Part shown: positions 9,024 to 18,366 of the stretch, piece by piece
Position numbering within the stretch: the stretch's first letter is position 1
Layout: every line of letters starts with the position of its first letter
NCBI RefSeq assembly: GCF_010729105.1
Contig: NZ_AP022573.1
Coordinates: forward strand, 4,464,001 to 4,528,000
Direction of reading: 5' to 3'
Length of the DNA: 64,000 nt
Source of the DNA: Mycobacterium saskatchewanense
GTDB taxonomy: Bacteria > Actinomycetota > Actinomycetes > Mycobacteriales > Mycobacteriaceae
The notes under the pieces: generated by a model
Database searches by the model: none
Told to the model about the DNA's origin: nothing
What the model saw: the letters and a program-made list of their open reading frames with translations, nothing else
Position numbers and translations under genes: made by a program

Positions 9024-9794
9024 TCACGGCCTTCGCCAGTACCCCTCGTAGCCGTAGTCGGAGAAGGGATCCGAACCGGCGGTCAGTCGCCCGTTGTAGT
9101 TCTGGTCGAAGATCCTGCCGTCGTACCAGATGGCGACGTGACCGTAGGAAAGCCCCGCGAAGCGGGGGTCCTGCCGCCAGACCAGGATGTCGCCATTGGC
9201 GAAGTCCTGGTCGGGGTGCCAACTGAACCCGCGCGACTCGAGGTGATTGCCGGCCGTGCCACCTTTGCCGTAGGCGTACGCGTCGCCCCATCCCCCGTCG
9301 GTGACGCCGTACACGTCGCCCAGGTATTTGCGGACCAGGGCGACGCACTGACCGTCACCGACCTGTTGGCCCGCGACTTCTGCGACGAAACTGTCGAGCT
9401 GGGTCGTGGCGCCGGGGCCCGGATCGGTCGGGCAGGTGGGCGCGGCGACGCCCGGCGCCCCGGTCTCGATGTCGACGGCGGCCGCGAAATGCCCGTCGGA
9501 CGTTTCGTACCAGAGGTTGTCCCGGCCCTTGACGGCGTCCCCGCGCTTGGAGCACACCAGGGTCAGGTGGTCGCCCGGGTTGTACCAGCCGTCCTGCCCC
9601 GAGGTCAGGGTGGCGTCGGCCATCCGCTGGGTTTTCGCCTTGACCGTGCCGGTCGCCGGGGCGTCGACCGGTGCGGCGGATGCCGGCGCGAGGATGCCAC
9701 TTCCTGCCAGGACGACAACAACCCCGATCCGGCCCAATCGGTAGCAGCGCCGTTTGTCAGCGGGACGACGCATGATCAAGAAGTCCCTGACCAT
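9024..9794 (-). CDS. Secreted CHAP-domain (amidase/peptidase-fold) protein
   Basis: A 256-residue exported protein. A basic N-terminus is followed by the hydrophobic GVVVVLAGSGILAPASA, a signal peptide cleaved near residue 41. Residues 140-256 form a CHAP fold: DGQCVALVRKYLG supplies the candidate nucleophile Cys about 150, and GLSYGHVAIWYDG supplies His about 219. The upstream half (residues 60-120) resembles an SH3-like or cell-wall-binding module but is not firmly recognisable. CHAP enzymes usually cut peptidoglycan cross-links or stems. A second Met at residue 8 is an alternative start; the first has GAAGGGA nearby. No such gene is recalled at this place in M. tuberculosis. Confidence 0.82.
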   Translation of the reverse strand: MVRDFLIMRRPADKRRCYRLGRIGVVVVLAGSGILAPASAAPVDAPATGTVKAKTQRMADATLTSGQDGWYNPGDHLTLVCSKRGDAVKGRDNLWYETSDGHFAAAVDIETGAPGVAAPTCPTDPGPGATTQLDSFVAEVAGQQVGDGQCVALVRKYLGDVYGVTDGGWGDAYAYGKGGTAGNHLESRGFSWHPDQDFANGDILVWRQDPRFAGLSYGHVAIWYDGRIFDQNYNGRLTAGSDPFSDYGYEGYWRRP

Positions 9795-9897
9795 GGCGAT
9801 GTTCCCTTCGCCGAAACGTTACGAGATCGATGCCACTTTGCTTCTGAACAGTTCGCGTCCGAGCGAACATTCGTTACCGGGCATCCGGATCACGGCG

Positions 9898-10290
9898 TCA
9901 GGGGGTGCGGAGGAGCAGCACCGCTTGCTCGAACGGCAGCCGTGCGAACACCGCCCGGCCTCGCGTCACGTGCTCGGCCGCCTCGGCCTTGCCGACCACC
10001 CGGGGTTCCGCGATGCCGAAGGTCTTGCCGTTGCGGCGCATCCGCCCGCCGCCCGCGGCGGTCAGGTTCTTCAGCCAGTCGCGATCGGGGCCGTAGGTCA
10101 GCGTTATGGCCACGCCGGGCTTGCCGTCGACGGTGGCGCTGAACACGCTGACGGGCGTGCGATAGGCCTTGCCCGAGCGCCGCCCGACGTGCTCCACGAT
10201 CCCGAATGGGGGAAGCCAGCCGGCCCACAGCCGCTGAACCGGGTTGGTGACGTGACGGTTGAACCGGGCGAGGCCCTGCGGCATCTGCAT
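9898..10290 (-). CDS. DDN-like nitroreductase / deazaflavin (F420)-dependent family protein
   Basis: A 130-residue split beta-barrel protein of the family that includes the M. tuberculosis F420-dependent nitroreductase Ddn. The signature VGRRSGKAYRTPVSVF and the later YGPDRDWLKNLTAAGGG are characteristic. The start at 10290 (MQMPQGLARFN) is preferred because GAGGAG lies upstream and because the length matches Rv0523c (recall, about 131 residues); the frame stays open to an ATG at 10338. The likely role is F420H2-dependent reduction of quinones or other small aromatics, inferred from family only. Confidence 0.84.
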   Translation of the reverse strand: MQMPQGLARFNRHVTNPVQRLWAGWLPPFGIVEHVGRRSGKAYRTPVSVFSATVDGKPGVAITLTYGPDRDWLKNLTAAGGGRMRRNGKTFGIAEPRVVGKAEAAEHVTRGRAVFARLPFEQAVLLLRTP

Positions 10291-10515
10291 ACGGCCATCC
10301 AACTCCTCGTCGCCCCCGGGCATCAACCGGCATTTCACCGCGCGGGCTTCTACTGTCTTGTCATGGCCGACTCACCCGGTGGCGAGGCCGCCGGGCGCCG
10401 AACGCGCCCATGAGCGCCGCCCAGGAAGCCGGACGGGAAGCCGGACGGGACCAGCGGACGTAGTCTGCTACACCCTGTAGTTGAACCGGCCGTGGATGCT
10501 GGGACACTGGTGGTC

Positions 10516-11844
10516 ATGGGAAGCACTGATCAGGCGACCGCGCACGCCGCCACGGCCGCGTCGGCCCGGCTGTTCTCCGAAGCCTGCGCGGTGATTCCCG
10601 GCGGGGTGAACTCCCCGGTCCGCGCGTTCACGGCGGTGGGCGGCACCCCGCGCTTCATCACCGAGGCGAGCGGCTGCCGGCTCACCGACGCCGACGGGAA
10701 CCGCTACGTCGACCTGGTCTGCTCCTGGGGGCCGATGATCCTCGGGCACGCCCACCCGGCCGTGGTCGACGCCGTCGTTCGCGCCGCGTCGCACGGCCTG
10801 TCGTTCGGGGCGCCGACGCCGGGCGAGAGCCGGCTGGCGGCGGAGATCATCGGGCGCGTCGCGCCGGTCGAGCGGATCCGGCTGGTGAACTCGGGCACCG
10901 AGGCCACGATGAGCGCGATCCGGCTCGCCCGCGGCTTCACCGGCCGGCCCAAGATCGTCAAGTTCTCCGGCTGCTACCACGGCCACGCCGACGCGCTGCT
11001 CGCCGACGCCGGGTCCGGCGTCGCCACGCTGGGCCTGCCGTCGTCGCCCGGGGTCACCGGTGCGGCCGCTGCCGACACGATTGTCCTGCCGTACAACGAC
11101 ATCGACGCCGTCCGGGAGAGCTTCACCCGGTTCGGCGACCAGATCGCCGCCGTCATCACGGAGGCCAGCCCGGGCAACATGGGCGTCGTGCCGCCCGCGC
11201 CGGGCTACAACGCGGCGCTGCGGGCGATCACCGCCGAGCACGGCGCGCTGTTGATCGTCGACGAGGTGATGACGGGGTTCCGGGTCAGCCGAAGCGGTTG
11301 GTACGGAGTCGATCCCGTCGATGCCGACCTGTTCACCTTCGGCAAGGTGATGAGTGGCGGCCTGCCGGCCGCGGCGTTCGGCGGCCGGACCGAGGTGATG
11401 GAGCGGCTCGCGCCGCTGGGGCCGGTGTATCAGGCCGGCACGTTGTCGGGGAACCCGGTGGCGGTGGCCGCCGGGCTGGCGACGCTGCACGCCGCGGACG
11501 ACGCGGTGTACGCCACGCTGGACCGAAACGCCGACCGGCTGGCCGCGCTGTTCGCCGACGCCCTGACGGAAGCCGGTGTGCCGCATCAGATTCAGCGGGC
11601 CGGCAACATGCTCGGCGTGTTCTTCAGCGAGACGCCGGTGACGGACTTCGCGTCCGCGCGGGCCACCCAGACCTGGCGCTACCCGCCGTTCTTCCACGCG
11701 CTGCTGGACGCGGGCGTCTACCCGCCGTGCAGCGCCTTCGAGGCGTGGTTCGTCTCGGCTGCGCTGGACGACGCGGCGTTCGACCGCATCGCCGAAGCCC
11801 TGCCCACCGCAGCCCGCGCGGCCGCCCAGGAGGACCAGCCCTGA
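10516..11844 (+). CDS. hemL: Glutamate-1-semialdehyde 2,1-aminomutase
   Basis: A 442-residue PLP enzyme that converts glutamate-1-semialdehyde to 5-aminolevulinate, the committed tetrapyrrole precursor. Motifs include [50 protein letters not shown] and the PLP-lysine segment [10 protein letters not shown] (Lys277). The ATG at 10516 gives MGSTDQAT, matching the mycobacterial N-terminus; an in-frame ATG at 10492 adds 8 residues. It overlaps the next gene by one base (TGATG) and leads into the cytochrome c maturation genes, so haem supply and haem attachment are probably co-expressed. The M. tuberculosis protein is about 20 residues longer because of an internal insertion before LPSSPGV (recall), absent here. 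Confidence 0.96.
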   Translation: MGSTDQATAHAATAASARLFSEACAVIPGGVNSPVRAFTAVGGTPRFITEASGCRLTDADGNRYVDLVCSWGPMILGHAHPAVVDAVVRAASHGLSFGAPTPGESRLAAEIIGRVAPVERIRLVNSGTEATMSAIRLARGFTGRPKIVKFSGCYHGHADALLADAGSGVATLGLPSSPGVTGAAAADTIVLPYNDIDAVRESFTRFGDQIAAVITEASPGNMGVVPPAPGYNAALRAITAEHGALLIVDEVMTGFRVSRSGWYGVDPVDADLFTFGKVMSGGLPAAAFGGRTEVMERLAPLGPVYQAGTLSGNPVAVAAGLATLHAADDAVYATLDRNADRLAALFADALTEAGVPHQIQRAGNMLGVFFSETPVTDFASARATQTWRYPPFFHALLDAGVYPPCSAFEAWFVSAALDDAAFDRIAEALPTAARAAAQEDQP

Positions 11845-12452
11845 TGGCCGGGCAGACTCGCATCCACGTCGTCCGCCACGGCGAGGTGCACAACCCGAGC
11901 GGCATCCTGTACGGCCGGCTGCCCGGATTCCACCTGTCGGAGACGGGCCGGACGCAGGCGGCGGCGGTCGCCGACGCGCTGGCCGACCGGGACATCGCCG
12001 CCGTCATCGCGTCGCCGCTGCAGCGGGCTCAGGAGACCGCCGCGCCGATCGCCGCGCAGCACGGCCTGCCGGTGGACACCGATCCCGACCTCATCGAATC
12101 GGCCAACTTCTTCGAGGGCCGCCGCGTCAGCCCGGGCGACGGCGCGTGGCGGGACCCCCGGTTCTGGTGGCGGCTGCGCGACCCCTTCACGCCGTCGTGG
12201 GGCGAGCCCTACGCCGAGATCGCGGCGCGGATGTCGGCGGCGGTCGACAAGGCACGCGCCCGCGGCGCCGGCCAGGAGGTCGTGTGCGTCAGCCACCAAC
12301 TGCCGGTGTGGACGCTGCGGCTGCACGTGACGGGCCGGCGGCTCTGGCACGACCCGCGGCGGCGCGAGTGCGGGCTCGCGTCCGTGACCACCCTGGTCTA
12401 CGACGGCGACCGGCTCGTCGACGTCGAGTACCGCCAGCCGGCGGCGCCGTAA
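11844..12452 (+). CDS. Histidine phosphatase (phosphoglycerate mutase-like) family protein
   Basis: A 202-residue cytoplasmic protein opening with IHVVRHGEVHNP, the RHG phosphohistidine motif, and later VCVSHQLPVWTLRLHV, which holds the second active-site His. The start ATG overlaps the hemL stop, and AGGAGG at 11829-11834 provides the ribosome site. Members dephosphorylate diverse small phosphates; the substrate is unknown. The position between hemL and the resA-like gene is conserved with Rv0525 (recall), but no role in cytochrome maturation is established. It ends 2 bp before the next ATG. Confidence 0.9.
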   Translation: MAGQTRIHVVRHGEVHNPSGILYGRLPGFHLSETGRTQAAAVADALADRDIAAVIASPLQRAQETAAPIAAQHGLPVDTDPDLIESANFFEGRRVSPGDGAWRDPRFWWRLRDPFTPSWGEPYAEIAARMSAAVDKARARGAGQEVVCVSHQLPVWTLRLHVTGRRLWHDPRRRECGLASVTTLVYDGDRLVDVEYRQPAAP

Positions 12453-12454
12453 TC

Positions 12455-13054
12455 ATGCGGCGACTGGCGATGGCCGGGGCCGCGCTGGCGGCCCTGCTCG
12501 TCGGCTGTTCCTCCGGTCACGACGCCGTCGCGCAGGGCGGCTCCTTCGAGTTCGTCTCGCCCGGCGGCAAGACCGACATCTTCTACGACCCGCCGTCGTC
12601 CCGCGGACGCCCCGGGCCGCTGTCGGGGCCCGACCTGGCGGACCCGGCGCACACCCGATCGCTGGACGACTTCACCGGCCAGGTCGTCGTCGTCAACATC
12701 TGGGGGCAGTGGTGTGGGCCCTGCCGGGCCGAGATCACCCAGCTCCAGCGCGTGTACGACGCCACCCGGGCCGCCGGGGTGTCCTTTCTCGGCATCGACG
12801 TCCGCGACAACAACCGGCAGGCCGCGCTGGACTTCGTCGACGACCGCCACGTGACGTTCCCGTCGTTGTATGACCCGGCGATGCGCACCCTGATCGCGTT
12901 CGGCGGCAAATACCCGACCACCGTCATCCCCTCGACGCTGGTGCTCGACCGCCAGCACCGGGTCGCCGCGGTGTTCCTGCGGCCCCTGCTGGCCGACGAC
13001 CTGCAGCCCGTGGTGCAGCGCGTGGCCCAAGAGGCGGGGGCGTCGCCGGCATGA
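12455..13054 (+). CDS. ResA/TlpA-like thioredoxin lipoprotein
   Basis: A 199-residue exported thiol-disulfide protein. The N-terminus has a lipobox, LLVGC, with the lipidated Cys at residue 19. The thioredoxin domain has the active site WGQWCGPC (Cys87 and Cys90) and the cis-Pro region VIPSTLVLD. Together with CcdA immediately downstream it should keep the apocytochrome c CXXCH cysteines reduced outside the membrane before haem attachment. It overlaps ccdA by 4 bp (ATGA). Corresponds to Rv0526 (recall). Confidence 0.92.
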   Translation: MRRLAMAGAALAALLVGCSSGHDAVAQGGSFEFVSPGGKTDIFYDPPSSRGRPGPLSGPDLADPAHTRSLDDFTGQVVVVNIWGQWCGPCRAEITQLQRVYDATRAAGVSFLGIDVRDNNRQAALDFVDDRHVTFPSLYDPAMRTLIAFGGKYPTTVIPSTLVLDRQHRVAAVFLRPLLADDLQPVVQRVAQEAGASPA

Positions 13055-13830
13055 CCGGGTTCACCCAGATCGCCGCCGCCGGGCCCTTGGTCCTGGCGCT
13101 GGGCGTGTGCGTGCTGGCCGGGCTGGTGTCGTTCGCCTCGCCGTGCGTGGTGCCACTGGTGCCGGGCTACCTGTCCTACCTGGCCGCGGTGGTCGGCGTG
13201 GAGGAGCAGCCGCAGCCGGGCGCCCTGAAGGCCCCGCCGGCGGCGCGCTGGCGCGTCACGGGATCGGCGCTGCTGTTCGTCGCCGGGTTCACCGCGGTGT
13301 TCGTGCTGGGCACCGTGGCCGTGCTCGGCATGACGACCACGCTGATCTCCAACCAGCTGCTGCTGCAGCGGGTCGGGGGGGTGCTGACCATCGCCATGGG
13401 CCTGGTGTTCGTGGGGCTCGTCCCCGCGCTGCAGCGGCAGGCGCGGTTCAGCCCGCGACAGCTGACGACGGTCGCGGGGGCGCCGGTGCTCGGCGCGGTG
13501 TTCGCGCTGGGGTGGACGCCGTGCCTGGGGCCGACGCTGGCCGGGGTCGTCACCGTCGCCTCGGCCACCGACGGCGCGAGCGTGGCCCGTGGGATCGTCC
13601 TGGTGATCGCCTACTGCCTGGGCTTGGGCATCCCGTTCGTGCTGCTGGCGTTCGGCTCGGCCGGCGCGGTGGCCGGCCTGGGTTGGCTGCGCCGGCACAC
13701 CCGGGCCATCCAGGTCTTCGGTGGGGCGCTGCTGATCACGGTCGGGACCCTGCTGGTGACCGGCGTGTGGAACGACCTGGTGGCCTGGCTGCGCGACGCG
13801 TTCGTGTCCGACGTGAGGCTGCCGATTTGA
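13051..13830 (+). CDS. ccdA: CcdA-type transmembrane thiol-disulfide transporter
   Basis: A 259-residue protein with six to seven membrane helices. It passes electrons from cytosolic thioredoxin to the ResA-like lipoprotein. The two redox cysteines lie in FASPCVVPLVPGYLSYL (Cys32) and WTPCLGPTLAG (Cys158), each followed by proline as the family requires. The start codon overlaps the resA-like stop, and the stop TGA overlaps a TTG that begins the ResB gene. Corresponds to Rv0527 (recall). Confidence 0.94.
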   Translation: MTGFTQIAAAGPLVLALGVCVLAGLVSFASPCVVPLVPGYLSYLAAVVGVEEQPQPGALKAPPAARWRVTGSALLFVAGFTAVFVLGTVAVLGMTTTLISNQLLLQRVGGVLTIAMGLVFVGLVPALQRQARFSPRQLTTVAGAPVLGAVFALGWTPCLGPTLAGVVTVASATDGASVARGIVLVIAYCLGLGIPFVLLAFGSAGAVAGLGWLRRHTRAIQVFGGALLITVGTLLVTGVWNDLVAWLRDAFVSDVRLPI

Positions 13831-15470
13831 GCGTCCTCGCATCGATCGGCGCCAGGGCCCGCAACACCTGGCGCGGGCTGACCTCGATGGGCACGGCGCT
13901 GGTGCTGCTGTTCCTGCTGGCGCTGGGCGCGATACCGGGCGCCCTGCTGCCGCAGCGCAACCTCAACGCGCAGAAGGTCAACGACTACCTGGCCGCCCAC
14001 CCGGTGATCGGACCGTGGCTGAACCGCCTGCAGGCCTTCGACGTGTTCTCCAGCTTCTGGTTCACGGCCATCTACGTGCTGCTGTTCGTGTCCCTGGTCG
14101 GCTGCCTGACGCCGCGGATGGTCGAGCACGCCCGCAGCCTGCGCGCCACGCCCGTCCCGGCGCCGCGCAACCTGTCCCGGCTGCCCAAGTACGCCCGCGT
14201 CCAGATCGAGGCCGGGCCCGAGCAGGTGAACGCGCTGGCGAACGGGGTCAGCGCGCGGCTGCGCGGCTGGCGCACCGCCGTCCGCCACCACGACACCTCG
14301 GCGGAGGTCTCCGCCGAGAAGGGCTACCTGCGCGAGTTCGGCAACATCGTGTTCCACTTCTCGCTGCTGGGGCTGCTGGTCGCGGTGGCCGCCGGCAAGC
14401 TGTTCGGCTACGAGGGCAACGTCATCGTCATCGCCGACGGCGGGCCGGGCTTCTGCTCCGCCTCGCCGGCCGCGTTCGACTCGTTCCGCGCCGGCAACAC
14501 CGTCGACGGCACGTCGCTGCACCCGATCTGCATCCGCGTCGACGACTTCCAGGCCCACTACCTGCCGTCGGGGCAGGCCACCTCGTTCGCCGCGAACATC
14601 GACTATCAGTCCGGCGCCGACCTGCGGGCCAACACGTGGCGGCACTACCTGCTGGAGGTCAACCACCCGCTGCGGGTCGGCGGTGACCGGGTGTACCTGC
14701 AGGGCCACGGCTACGCTCCCACCTTCACGGTGACGTTCCCGGACGGGCAGACCCGCACGTCGACCGTGCAGTGGCGGCCCGACAACCCGCAGACCCTGCT
14801 CTCCTCCGGCGTGGCGCGCATCGACCCGCCCGCCGGCAGCTATCCCAACGCCGGCGAGCGCCGCCAGCACGAGATCGCGATCCAGGGCCTGCTGGCCCCG
14901 ACCGAGCAACTCGACGGCGCCCTGCTGTCGTCGAGGTTCCCGGCGCTGAACGCCCCGGCGGTCGCCGTCGACATCTACCGCGGCGACACGGGCCTGGACA
15001 CCGGGCGTCCGCAGTCCCTGTTCACGCTGGACCCCCGGCTGATCGAGCAGGGGCGGCTGACCAAGGAGAAGCGGGTCAACCTGCGCGCCGGGCAGGCGGT
15101 CCGGATCGACCAGGGCCCGGCGGCCGGCACCGTCGTCCGCTTCGACGGCGCCGTCCCCTTCGTCAACCTGCAGGTCTCCCACGACCCGGGCCAGACCTGG
15201 GTGCTGGTGTTCGCCATCTCCATGATGGCCGGGCTGCTGGTGTCGCTGCTGGTGCGGCGGCGCCGGGTGTGGGCCAGGCTCACGGTGGCCGAGGGCGGCG
15301 CAGCCGGTACGGTGAACGTCGAATTGGGCGGCCTGGCCCGCACCGACAATTCCGGCTGGGGCGACGAGTTCGAGCGGTTGACCGAGCGGTTGCTCGCGGG
15401 ACTCGGCGGCGCGGACGATGCCGAGCCCACGCCGTCGTCCAGAAGGAGTTCTCAGGTGGACGTCACATGA
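13827..15470 (+). CDS. resB: ResB-like System II cytochrome c biogenesis protein
   Basis: A 547-residue membrane protein that, with CcsA, forms the haem export and ligation machine of System II. Helices occur near residues 22-40 (MGTALVLLFLLALG), 75-95 and 165-185 (GNIVFHFSLLGLLVAVAAGKL), a large external domain occupies about 190-440, and a last helix lies near 455. The start is inferred: TTG at 13827 overlaps the ccdA stop (TTGA) and the frame has no ATG until 13887, which would begin just before the first helix. The C-terminal cytosolic tail ends in a DE-rich stretch. It overlaps ccsA by 4 bp. Corresponds to Rv0528 (recall). Confidence 0.91.
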   Translation: MSVLASIGARARNTWRGLTSMGTALVLLFLLALGAIPGALLPQRNLNAQKVNDYLAAHPVIGPWLNRLQAFDVFSSFWFTAIYVLLFVSLVGCLTPRMVEHARSLRATPVPAPRNLSRLPKYARVQIEAGPEQVNALANGVSARLRGWRTAVRHHDTSAEVSAEKGYLREFGNIVFHFSLLGLLVAVAAGKLFGYEGNVIVIADGGPGFCSASPAAFDSFRAGNTVDGTSLHPICIRVDDFQAHYLPSGQATSFAANIDYQSGADLRANTWRHYLLEVNHPLRVGGDRVYLQGHGYAPTFTVTFPDGQTRTSTVQWRPDNPQTLLSSGVARIDPPAGSYPNAGERRQHEIAIQGLLAPTEQLDGALLSSRFPALNAPAVAVDIYRGDTGLDTGRPQSLFTLDPRLIEQGRLTKEKRVNLRAGQAVRIDQGPAAGTVVRFDGAVPFVNLQVSHDPGQTWVLVFAISMMAGLLVSLLVRRRRVWARLTVAEGGAAGTVNVELGGLARTDNSGWGDEFERLTERLLAGLGGADDAEPTPSSRRSSQVDVT

Positions 15471-16444
15471 ACACCCTGCACGTCAACATCGGTCTCGCCC
15501 GCTACTCGGACTGGGCTTTCACCTCGGCGGTGGTGGCCCTCGTGGTGGCGTTGATGTTGCTGGCCGTCGAGCTGGCCTACGTCGGCGGCCGCCGCGTGGC
15601 CGATCGCGAGAGCGTCCTGGCCGGATCCGTCGCCGCCGACAGCGCGACCCCGGGCATCGTCCAGGAATTGCCGCAGCGGCCGTTCGACGAGCGCGTCGGG
15701 CGGGCCGGTCTAGCGGTCGTCTACCTCGGCATCGGGCTGCTGGTGGCGTGCGTCGTGTTGCGCGGCCTGGCCACGCTGCGGGTGCCGTGGGGCAACATGT
15801 ACGAATTCATCAACCTGACCTGCCTGTGCGGGCTGGTTGCCGGGGCGATCGTGCTGCGCCGCCCGCAGTACCGCCCGCTGTGGGTCTTCCTGCTGGTGCC
15901 GGTCTTGATCCTGCTCACGGTCTCCGGCCGCTGGCTCTACACCAACGCCGCGCCGGTCATGCCCGCGCTGCAGTCCTATTGGCTGCCCATCCACGTGTCG
16001 GTGGTCAGCCTCGGGTCCGGGGTCTTCATGGTCGCCGGCATCGCCAGCATCCTGTTCCTGCTGCGCACCTCGCCGCTGGGCGATCCCGCGCGCCAGGGCA
16101 CCCTGGCCGGCGTGATCCAGCGGTTCCCCGACGCCCAGACCCTGGACCGACTGGCCTACCGCACCACGATCTTCGCGTTCCCCGTCTTCGGGTTCGGTGT
16201 GATCTTCGGCGCCATCTGGGCCGAGCAGGCGTGGGGTCGGTACTGGGGCTGGGACCCCAAGGAAACGGTCTCGTTCGTCGCGTGGGTCATCTACGCCGCC
16301 TACCTGCACGCCAGGTCGACCGCCGGGTGGCGGGACCGCAAGGCGGCGTGGATCAACGTCGCGGGATTCGTGGCGATGGTGTTCAACCTGTTCTTCGTTA
16401 ACCTGGTGACCGTGGGCCTGCATTCATACGCGGGCGTGGGCTGA
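15467..16444 (+). CDS. ccsA: CcsA/ResC haem-handling cytochrome c synthase subunit
   Basis: A 325-residue membrane protein with about eight helices and the tryptophan-rich WWD signature WGRYWGWDPKETVSFVAWV (residues about 259-277), which binds haem at the outer face. HARSTAGW and LHSYAGVG follow near the C-terminus. Partner of the ResB protein in covalent haem attachment to c-type cytochromes. The length matches the M. tuberculosis protein Rv0529 (about 327 residues, recall). The ATG overlaps the resB stop, and AGAAGGAG precedes it. Confidence 0.95.
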   Translation: MNTLHVNIGLARYSDWAFTSAVVALVVALMLLAVELAYVGGRRVADRESVLAGSVAADSATPGIVQELPQRPFDERVGRAGLAVVYLGIGLLVACVVLRGLATLRVPWGNMYEFINLTCLCGLVAGAIVLRRPQYRPLWVFLLVPVLILLTVSGRWLYTNAAPVMPALQSYWLPIHVSVVSLGSGVFMVAGIASILFLLRTSPLGDPARQGTLAGVIQRFPDAQTLDRLAYRTTIFAFPVFGFGVIFGAIWAEQAWGRYWGWDPKETVSFVAWVIYAAYLHARSTAGWRDRKAAWINVAGFVAMVFNLFFVNLVTVGLHSYAGVG

Positions 16445-16488
16445 CTGGCGACCGACCCAAGCAATCCACAAAACAAGGGGGAGTGCAC

Positions 16489-17763
16489 GTGTCTGACCAT
16501 CCCGGCGTGGGGGCGCCCGAAGAACCGACCACGCAGCTGCCGCCGCCGGTGGCTGCGCAGCCCGACGAAGCCGGCGGGGACGCGCCGACCCGGGCGTTCA
16601 CCGGCTTTCGCACCGAGCGCCGCGCGCCCGGTCCCGAGAAGCGCGAGGCGGCGCCGCCGCCCACGGCGCCCCGGCCAGCTCCCGGCATGCCGCCCTGGGA
16701 CCCCACCCCGGTCACCGGGATGGCACGGGTCGACCCGACCGCCTTCGGCGCCTACTACAACGGCCCGGCCGAGCCGCCGGCGCCCGAGCCGCCGCCGTAT
16801 CGGCCGGAGCCCGTGCCCCACTCGCCCTATCCCGAACTGTCCACCGGGATGCTGCTGCGCCCGGTCAAGCCGCCGCCGTCGGAGGGCTGGCGCCGCCTGC
16901 TCTACGTGATGTCGGGGCAGCTGATCAATCTCGGGGAGAGCCCGCGAGCCGCCCGCTACAACAATCTCGTCGCCCGGGTGAACCGACCGCTGCGGGGCTG
17001 CTACCGGATCGCGGTGCTCTCGCTGAAGGGCGGCGTCGGCAAGACCACGGTCACCGCCACGCTGGGCTCTACGTTTGCGTCGCTGCGCGGCGATCGGGTG
17101 GTGGCCCTCGACGCGAGCCCCGACCGCGGCACACTGAGCGGGAAGATCCCGCTGGAGACGGCGGCGACGGTTCGCCAGTTGCTGCACGACGCCAAGTCCA
17201 TCGAGCGCTACAGCGACGTCCGCCGCTACACCTCCAAGGGCCCCAGCGGGCTGGAGGTGCTGGCGTCGGAGAGCGACCCGGCCGTGTCGAACGCCTTCAG
17301 CGCCGAGGACTACAGCCGCACCCTGGACGTCCTCGAGCGGTTCTACGGCCTGGTGCTGACCGACTGCGGGCCGGGGCTGCTGCACTCGGTGATGTCGTCG
17401 GTCCTGGACAAGGCAGACCTGCTGATCGTGGTCAGCTCCGGCTCCATCGACGGCGCGCACAGCGCCTCGGCGACGCTGGACTGGCTCGACGCGCACGGCC
17501 ACGGGGACCTGGTCCGCAACTCGATCGCCGTCATCAACGCGGTGCGGCCACGGCCGGGCCGGGTCGACATGAACAAGGTCGTCGAGCACTTCTCCCGGCG
17601 CTGCCGCGCGGTGCAGCTGGTGCCGTTCGACCCGCACCTCGAGGAGGGCGCCGAGATCGAGCTGGACAGGCTGAAGCGTCCCACCCGGGAGGCGCTCACC
17701 GAGCTGGCCGCCCTCGTCGCCGACGGATTCCCCGGGGATCAACGCAATGCGGGACTCGCTTAG
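16489..17763 (+). CDS. ParA/MinD-like ATPase with disordered proline-rich N-terminus
   Basis: A 424-residue protein. The Shine-Dalgarno GGGGGAG at 16477-16483 overlaps the upstream GTG at 16483, so the second GTG at 16489 is the better start. Residues 1-130 are Pro/Ala-rich and low in complexity. The ATPase domain follows with a deviant Walker A, LSLKGGVGKTTVTATLGS (Lys185), VVALDASPD and LTDCGPGLLHS. This build resembles the ESX-associated EspI-like group more than chromosome-partitioning ParA. Corresponds to Rv0530 (recall). Cargo and partners are unknown; it stands alone behind the cytochrome maturation genes. Confidence 0.82.
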   Translation: MSDHPGVGAPEEPTTQLPPPVAAQPDEAGGDAPTRAFTGFRTERRAPGPEKREAAPPPTAPRPAPGMPPWDPTPVTGMARVDPTAFGAYYNGPAEPPAPEPPPYRPEPVPHSPYPELSTGMLLRPVKPPPSEGWRRLLYVMSGQLINLGESPRAARYNNLVARVNRPLRGCYRIAVLSLKGGVGKTTVTATLGSTFASLRGDRVVALDASPDRGTLSGKIPLETAATVRQLLHDAKSIERYSDVRRYTSKGPSGLEVLASESDPAVSNAFSAEDYSRTLDVLERFYGLVLTDCGPGLLHSVMSSVLDKADLLIVVSSGSIDGAHSASATLDWLDAHGHGDLVRNSIAVINAVRPRPGRVDMNKVVEHFSRRCRAVQLVPFDPHLEEGAEIELDRLKRPTREALTELAALVADGFPGDQRNAGLA

Positions 17764-17775
17764 GGCTGGCGAGCG

Positions 17776-17934
17776 CTAGCGGGGGCCGTCGCCGCGGCCT
17801 AACCGACGCAGGAAGTCCGGATCGTCGTCGGGCCCGATGACTCGGGTCTTCGGGCGCAGGGCCTGCGATCGCGCGGCGCGCCATCCGACGTAGATCAGCG
17901 TCCCCAGAATCAGGACGAGCAGCAGGTAAAGCAC
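17776..17934 (-). CDS. Small single-pass membrane protein, 52 aa
   Basis: A compact gene with a GTG start at 17934 and an ideal AAGGAGG at 17941-17947, spacing 6. The product has one N-terminal helix (MLYLLLVLILGTLIYVGW) and a basic then acidic cytosolic tail ending PDFLRRLGRGDGPR. No known domain. Its place and type fit the small M. tuberculosis gene Rv0530A (recall). It is transcribed divergently from the DUF4229 gene with only 48 bp between the starts. Confidence 0.75.
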   Translation of the reverse strand: MLYLLLVLILGTLIYVGWRAARSQALRPKTRVIGPDDDPDFLRRLGRGDGPR

Positions 17935-17970
17935 TCAACACCTCCTTGGAGCGAATATACCTGCGCTCCG

Positions 17971-17976
17971 TAGGCT
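17971..17976 (+). promoter_or_regulatory. Probable leaderless -10 element (TAGGCT) of the DUF4229 gene
   Basis: TAGGCT fits the mycobacterial TANNNT -10 consensus and ends 6 nt before the GTG at 17983. This predicts a transcript starting on the start codon itself; no Shine-Dalgarno is present, which agrees. Confidence 0.45.
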
Positions 17977-17982
17977 CGACCC

Positions 17983-18366
17983 GTGTCAGAAGGGCCCACC
18001 GAGAACAGCGCCGAGGATCACACCGACGAGCGCGCCGGGAGTCGCGTCGCCGTCGACGTCTCGCTCTACGCGGGCGCGCGCCTCTTGTTGGCGGCGGCGC
18101 TCGCCGGCCTGATCTACGGGACCGCGCGCCTGCTCGGGATCACGCAGTTCCCCCTCTCGATCGCCGTGTTGTTCGCGCTGATCATCGCCATGCCTTTGGG
18201 CATCTGGTTGTTCAGCCCGCTGCGCCGGCGCGTGACCGCCTCGCTGGCGGTCGCCGGCGAACGGCGCCGCCGGGAGCGCGAACAGCTCCAGGCGCGGCTG
18301 CACGGGCAGGCCCCGGACGATGAGCCCGACGAGGCGGCGGAGGGTGGCGATCGTCCCGACGCCTAG
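17983..18366 (+). CDS. DUF4229 membrane protein
   Basis: A 127-residue protein with an acidic N-terminus, two helices (YAGARLLLAAALAGLIYG and FPLSIAVLFALIIAMPLG) and a charged C-terminal coiled region (GERRRREREQLQARL) ending in an acidic tail. This is the DUF4229 layout. Function unknown. Corresponds to Rv0531 (recall). It is followed by 120 bp with no gene. M. tuberculosis carries PE_PGRS6 and fabH between this gene and menA (recall); neither is present here. Confidence 0.82.
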   Translation: MSEGPTENSAEDHTDERAGSRVAVDVSLYAGARLLLAAALAGLIYGTARLLGITQFPLSIAVLFALIIAMPLGIWLFSPLRRRVTASLAVAGERRRREREQLQARLHGQAPDDEPDEAAEGGDRPDA

